Source: Mytilus galloprovincialis
Taxonomy: Eukaryota > Mollusca > Bivalvia > Mytilida > Mytilidae
Direction: 5' to 3'
NCBI RefSeq assembly: GCF_965363235.1
Contig: NC_134839.1
Coordinates: forward strand, 58,061,560-58,125,559
Length of the DNA stretch: 64,000 nucleotides
Numbering within the stretch: the first letter of the stretch is position 1; every line of letters starts with the position of its first letter. The translations under genes were made by a program, and so were the position numbers. Under the pieces are notes generated by a model, which ran no database searches, was not told where the DNA came from, and was given only the letters and a program-made list of their open reading frames with translations. Positions 58,822 to 64,000 of the stretch are shown one piece after another.

Positions 58822-61662
58822 CACAAACAAAATTGCAAAGAATGTAACAATGGCAATATCTCCTAGTATAGATCTTATTATGTTAATCATTTTTGTTGTT
58901 CAAAATTTCATTCTATCTCCAACAGTTTTTGTCCGTAACGTGTAACTAGAGGCTCTTAAGACCTTTTTTTCTTCCCTGCATTTTCAGCAATAGCCACTTT
59001 TTGGTAAAAATCGTCAAGAAAGGGCAATGACTCTATTAAGAGTTAAAAGAATATTTCAATAGAGTTGACATATTTATAACTATCGTTCAGCTGATTATTT
59101 TTTTGATTGCTATTTTTAAGGTACTTTTTGGTTACATAGCTCTTCAACTGTTACAGATCTTATACATCACCTGCTTTCAAATATTCAGCTTTGAGCGTTC
59201 CTGATGAAGGTAACCTCAGAAAAGCACTACCGACACATGAAATTTATAACATGTTGTTTCTATTTTACTACTAAATTCAGACAAATTAAATATCTTGGAT
59301 AAATGGCACAGCCATACATTCAGACATGTGACCAGAAAACTGACCATTACAAAATAAAAACAAATAATTAAGGCTTTTTATATATTTATATATATTTTTC
59401 ATAATGAAGCTGCAATTCCAAATTTGAAACATTAAATACAATAATGCTAAATTGAAAAATACAAAAATGATTTGTTTCATACAGAATTAATATACAGAAA
59501 AATTCTAAGTGACATGATTGTATGAAAATTGCAATTAGCATTGATTTAATCTACAATTGAGATAATGATTAAGATGTAATATCTGAAATCATACAAAAAA
59601 CGACAAAAAAAATATTTTTCCCTTCTATATGCATAAATTGTAAACAATTTTTAAAATAAAATGTTTATTGAAAAAATGTAAGTTTTCATTCATAACAAAA
59701 ATAACATGTTTAATACATTTATTAACACCCATTATAGAAAATGTTCTTTACACCAATAACAGGAAAAAAACATTTGAATTAAACATCACAACATAAAATT
59801 TATATAAAATAAAATTTAGTTAAAATATATTTAATAAAATAAAAAATAAATTTACTCACAACACAAATGAGGGTATAACATGTAAAAAAAAAGGATCAAT
59901 TCAAGCTATGTCCTGCTTAATAAATTGAATAGTAAAATTATAAATAACTTCAAAAAGAACTGTTATTTTTACTTTCTTCTGTTTGAGCAAGTAAACACTC
60001 TTAAACGTTCAATTCACATTTGAATGAAAAAGGAAGACATAAAAAATAAGATTTTTAGATGATTTGAACGAAGAAATCGGTTATTTGACATTAAAAAACA
60101 TCACAGAACAACCTTAAAAGGAAATACACCCAAAACAGTGACTTTACAACACATAGTACCTACTAAACATCAATATGGAATTTTTCAAGTTTGAGGTATT
60201 TTTATGTAATTTTACAAGCTAATGAGTTTTAACAACTCTCAACATGAAATAAATTCAAAATATTTTATAAATTACAAATTATGCCGTATTTCTTTTTAAA
60301 TGGTTTATAGGTGTAATCTGATTACTAGTATATTACTTAATTTTCTATTACAGAGTAGTAACATCTACATCTTATTTAAATGATGTTAAGAGAAATGACA
60401 GCTGCAATTTTCCTTTATTTGGGAGATTTCAACCTCTTTATTGTTCTTGATTAATTATATCATGAAATATAACTCATACTAAAATCTTCAAAAAGAACAC
60501 AAACTGACCTATTAATTTTCTTTCAAAATTTTTTACTGATTAAATCAAGGATATCATCAAAATTAGGTGTATCAAACAGTTAACTTTACTGGTTGACAAA
60601 TAAAAGTACAATGTATTATATATCTATTAAAACAGAGGATGTCATTGACTTTCCTACAAAAAAAGTTAAATTATGAAATTTTATCTATTGTTTATTTACT
60701 TTAATAATATTTTTAATAGCAACTTCTGTATTTTACTAAAAGCCTTGATTACTTTCAATGAAATCTTTATTTTTTCGTCTGTCTAGCTGATACAAATCAT
60801 ATGCAAAAAGCATAAAAGGGTTTTGCTAAAAAAAATGTAATATAATTCTTAAGAACAATTTAACAAGATATGGATATGGCAGTATTTAAAAAGATAATAG
60901 CTAAGGTGATAAGCAAATAAAATGGGTATTAAAATTAAAATCAGAATTACATCTTAAATGATACCAGTCCACTTTTGAATTGGACGTAATTTTGATTAAA
61001 ACTTTACTGGTATCTACACACAGACTTTACACATATACATGTACCAAACAATAAAAGTTTATCAATAATTTCTGTTTTTTCAACATCATGCATGATTATT
61101 ACACATGAATATAGTTTTATCTTTCCTAGATTGTCGGATATTCATAGCACCATAAATGTACATTCAACAACAACAAAATAATTCTATGAAGAGAGTTTTG
61201 CTGTAGTTGTTATAAATTCCACTACAATGATTCATATCAAAATCATCAAACTCCTTACCAATTTTCTTGCAATGCATTACTAAATGATTGGATGGAATAC
61301 CTATGGAAAAATGGTAAAACAGATCTTAATAAATATATTTTTGTATAATCCATATACTCTCATTGCTAAAACTGAAAATGGAAACACAGAATGTGTCAAA
61401 GAGACAACCAAATATTTACTTTCAAGAAAAAAGGTGTAAAAATATTATAAAATAAATCAATATAACTCCATATAAGGTCACATTTACAATTTATGTTTAA
61501 AAAAAATAAAAAAATGTATATATCATGTACAAAAAAAACCTATGTGTTTTTTCTCAAGAATTATCATACTGTATATATATGAATATGTTTATGTGTAAAT
61601 GCCAGACCCATTAAAAATCTAAAATAGCTTTTAATAATATTGCTGCAATTTTCCATATCCCT
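58822..61662. other. AT-rich region, probably 3' flank of the rightmost gene
   Basis: No repeats or frames of note. A family-1 fragment (CTCTTCAACTGTTACAGATC, GAGCGTTCCTGATGAAGG) lies near 59140-59210. Several AATAAA/TTTATT words are compatible with 3' untranslated sequence of the minus-strand gene beginning at 61663, but none can be singled out. Confidence 0.45.
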
Positions 61663-61842
61663 TTACAAAGCCCTCCATTCCGAATAATTAGTTGTATCTT
61701 CTCTGGTAATGTTAGATACAATAGAATTAGGCTTTTTGTTTCTGTTTATGAGTAGTACAGCACTAGAAAGATAGCCACCAGTCTTGCTGATCTCCCAAAA
61801 TCCAACCTTGTGTTTGGCATAAGTAATTTTTTCATCCAGTAT
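61663..61842 (-). CDS. Terminal exon of the rightmost gene
   Basis: An open 60-codon exon with balanced composition in very AT-rich surroundings, a good acceptor and a TAA stop. Confidence 0.6.
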   Translation of the reverse strand: MLDEKITYAKHKVGFWEISKTGGYLSSAVLLINRNKKPNSIVSNITREDTTNYSEWRAL

Positions 61843-63925
61843 CTAAAAAAAAAATATATATATAATTAGTACATATGCACCTTAATATATAATGTCTGTA
61901 ATGATTACTATAAACCAACTAATTTTTCCAATAAAATATTTCATGTAATTCTCTTTCTCGGATTTCAAGGGTATTTATTTCCATAATTTTCTAATTTTCT
62001 TAATTTCTATATTCAAGGGAAGAAAAGAAGGTCCAAATTTTTCATATGCCTGATGATTTAAGTAAGCCTTACATTTATACTAGACAAAGATTCAAAATCA
62101 AAATTACTCATGAAAATAAGTTGGTTTATAAAATTGATGATATCAAATGAATATGAAATCTGCTACCTGCCAAAATGTGATTTTTCAATACTTGCTTATT
62201 ACTGGACAAAGCTCAACATAGCTCTGATCGAGATCTCTAAAGTATAATTGGTAAATAATAAATATATGTATAAATTGCAAGTTTGATACAGCTTCTTAAT
62301 TTAATCATTTTTCTTAAAAAGCTTATTAAATTAGTTGTTACAATGGTTAAATAACATTTCTTCCAAATATATAATTTTGTCTTTGTAAGAAAGTTAACAT
62401 CTTAAATGTTAGCACGCATCTTTATTTTGATAAAAAATGTTATCAAGTATAAATATCAAAAGCATAGTCAAATGTTACTTGAAAAAAGCCAGTACATGCA
62501 AACAACAAATAAATTATAAAGTTAATGAAATAAAAAAATAAAAAAATGTATTCCATGCTGTTAGATTTTACCTTTAAATCACAACATACCACAATTCTTC
62601 CATCACCACTTAATAAACAACAAGAGGCTGTCACAACGACAGCAAACCGGATTTGTTAACATTTATTTGTGTCCTGGCAATATCACAAGAACAATTACTG
62701 ATGAATGGTGAAAGTGAAAATCGTCAATATCAAATTTGACCTCCATTTTGTCATCAGTATCAACATATTAAAATTTGAAAAGCTTAGATTGAATGGTTCA
62801 TGAGTAAATGCAACAATGTGAATGGAAACGCCATTTTACGATCTTTCAAGAACCATAACGCCTGAACGGTAAAAGTCAAAATCGTCATTATTGAACTTGA
62901 CCTCCATTTTGTCATCAGTAACAGCATATTAAAATTTCGGAAGCTTTAATAGAACAGTTCATGCATAAATGCACCGACACGACTGGAAACTCCATTTTTC
63001 AATCTTTCAAGAACCATAACTCCTGAACGGTAAAAGTCAAAATCGTCATTATTAAACTTGACCTCCATTCTGTCATCAGTAACAACATATTAAAATTTGG
63101 GAAGCTTTGGTAGAAGAGTTCATGCGTAAATGCACGGACACGACTGGAAACTCCATTTTTCAATCTTTCAAGAACCATAACTCCTGAACGGTAAAAGTCA
63201 AAATCGTCATTATTGAACTTGACCTTCGTATAGTTGTCAGTAATAACATATTAAAATTTTAAAAGCTTTGGTTGAACGGTTCATGAGTTAATGCACGGAC
63301 AACATTTGATTGCCGCCCGCCCGACAGCCCGACCGCCCGACGTACATCCCCAAATCAATAACCGACATTTTTGTAACAAAAATCCGGTTAAAAAAGGGGG
63401 GAATCATCACATTTCAAGGTCATTCTCAACTGGGCATGATAATATATTGTAGGTTGTGCAATTTTCTAAATACTCAGACTCATGTACTTCTGATATGCAA
63501 GAGTATGTAATGTACATTCTAAAAATTGAATGTTTGATGAACAAGATAAGTCAAAAACAAATGACAAATAATTTCAAGCTATTAATAAATATCAATATGG
63601 ATACTATCAACAACAAAAATATCTGAAAAAAAAACTAAAAAAAAAAAATTATAAAAATTAACAAGCAAATAAACAATCATATTGTCAAATAATGAACAAT
63701 GCTGTTTAAAGCCGACTGAAATTCCATCCATCTCAAAATAACATGCACAATGAACACCCAAATTTGTCATACTACCTTTCAAGGTAAGGTGGAAATAATT
63801 TTTCGATAAAGGGTATTGCCAAGTACCAACAAGACACTGCGGATGAGATTTCCACCTGATTTTGTAAGTTCCTGACATGTAACTTCATGATGCAGACCAT
63901 TATGGTCTAAATTATCTTGTATAGC
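61663..63925 (-). CDS. 3' end of an unrecognised multi-exon gene, three exons visible
   Basis: I do not recognise the product. The last exon, 61663-61842, follows acceptor TTTTTTAG and encodes 59 residues (ILDEKITYAKHKVGFWEISK ... NYSEWRAL) before TAA. Upstream exons 62572-62627 (SCCLLSGDGRIVVCCDLK, donor AAG|GTAAAA) and 63856-63925 (AIQDNLDHNGLHHEVTCQEL TKS, donor ATCAG|GTGGAA) agree in phase across both introns. The GDGRIVVC and VGFWEI strings are reminiscent of beta-propeller blades, but that is a weak impression. The gene continues beyond the right edge. The acceptor of the middle exon (TTGTGACAG) lies only about 16 bp from a repeat element, so that boundary is the least certain. Confidence 0.5.
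62572..62627 (-). CDS. Penultimate exon of the rightmost gene
   Basis: 56 bp, phase 1 in and phase 0 out. If the acceptor is wrong, the same frame stays open upstream into VVVTA, which would come from the edge of the repeat. Confidence 0.45.
62645..63389. mobile_element. pearl/HINE-like element with ~161 bp cores, in an intron
   Basis: Four tandem units; AAAATCGTCA starts at about 62717, 62878, 63039 and 63200, a 161 bp period. The bounds are AACCGGATTTGTTAAC at 62645 and the inverse GTAACAAAAATCCGGTT at 63373. A CGCCCGACAGCCCGACCGCC microsatellite-like stretch (63313-63342) precedes the right end, the same plan as 9567-10382. The true left end may extend a few bases toward the exon. Confidence 0.75.
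63856..63925 (-). CDS. Third-from-last exon of the rightmost gene
   Basis: 70 bp after acceptor CCATACAG. Only one of the three frames is open, and it meets the next exon in the correct phase. Confidence 0.45.
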
Positions 63926-64000
63926 CTGTATGGAAAAATGCTAAAGCTATTAACATGATGTTCTCTGCTATTCAAAGCCATGTCATATATATAATTAAGC

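Overview
This is a window of nuclear DNA from an animal, most likely a mussel-type bivalve. It is AT-rich, its genes are sparse and split by GT-AG introns, and most of the rest is short interspersed repeats. Several repeats look like families I associate with mussels and oysters: elements with tandem ~160 bp cores, and the GACGAAACGCGCGTCTGGCG family. The organism call is inference from gene and repeat content.

Layout. (1) 1-15.2 kb: a complete minus-strand arylsulfatase B-like gene in eight exons (499 codons). All splice phases agree and all sulfatase active-site motifs are present. Its introns hold several transposable elements, including a Mutator-like MITE nested in another repeat and a pearl/HINE-like element ending 24 bp from a splice donor. 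(2) 15.4-22.8 kb: four complete units and one partial unit of a 1.4-1.9 kb tandem duplication, starting just upstream of the sulfatase gene. (3) 25.4-27.9 kb: a plus-strand two-exon type II membrane glycosyltransferase of the nucleotide-diphospho-sugar transferase family. (4) 28-40 kb: repeats, with ~0.9 kb inverted arms (32.46-33.37 and 36.76-37.70 kb) that carry RFX/X-box-like motifs. (5) 40.2 kb: a 181-codon plus-strand open gene that I do not recognise. (6) 45.9-57.8 kb: a tandem segmental duplication carrying two minus-strand beta-microseminoprotein (PSP94)-like genes of three exons each, plus an inverted exon-3 fragment of a third copy. (7) 58.1-58.8 kb: a 57 bp minisatellite of about 13 units. 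(8) 61.7-63.9 kb: the 3' end of a minus-strand multi-exon gene that runs off the right edge, with another ~161 bp-core element in its last visible intron but one.

The strongest biological signal is the microseminoprotein-like pair. Copy-to-copy differences almost spare the signal-peptide exon. In the exon carrying six of the ten cysteines, nearly every difference is amino-acid changing, yet all cysteines are kept. This looks like small secreted proteins under diversifying pressure. The duplication also allows filled-versus-empty site comparison of several transposon insertions. I see no operons, CRISPR arrays, rRNA or convincing tRNA genes.
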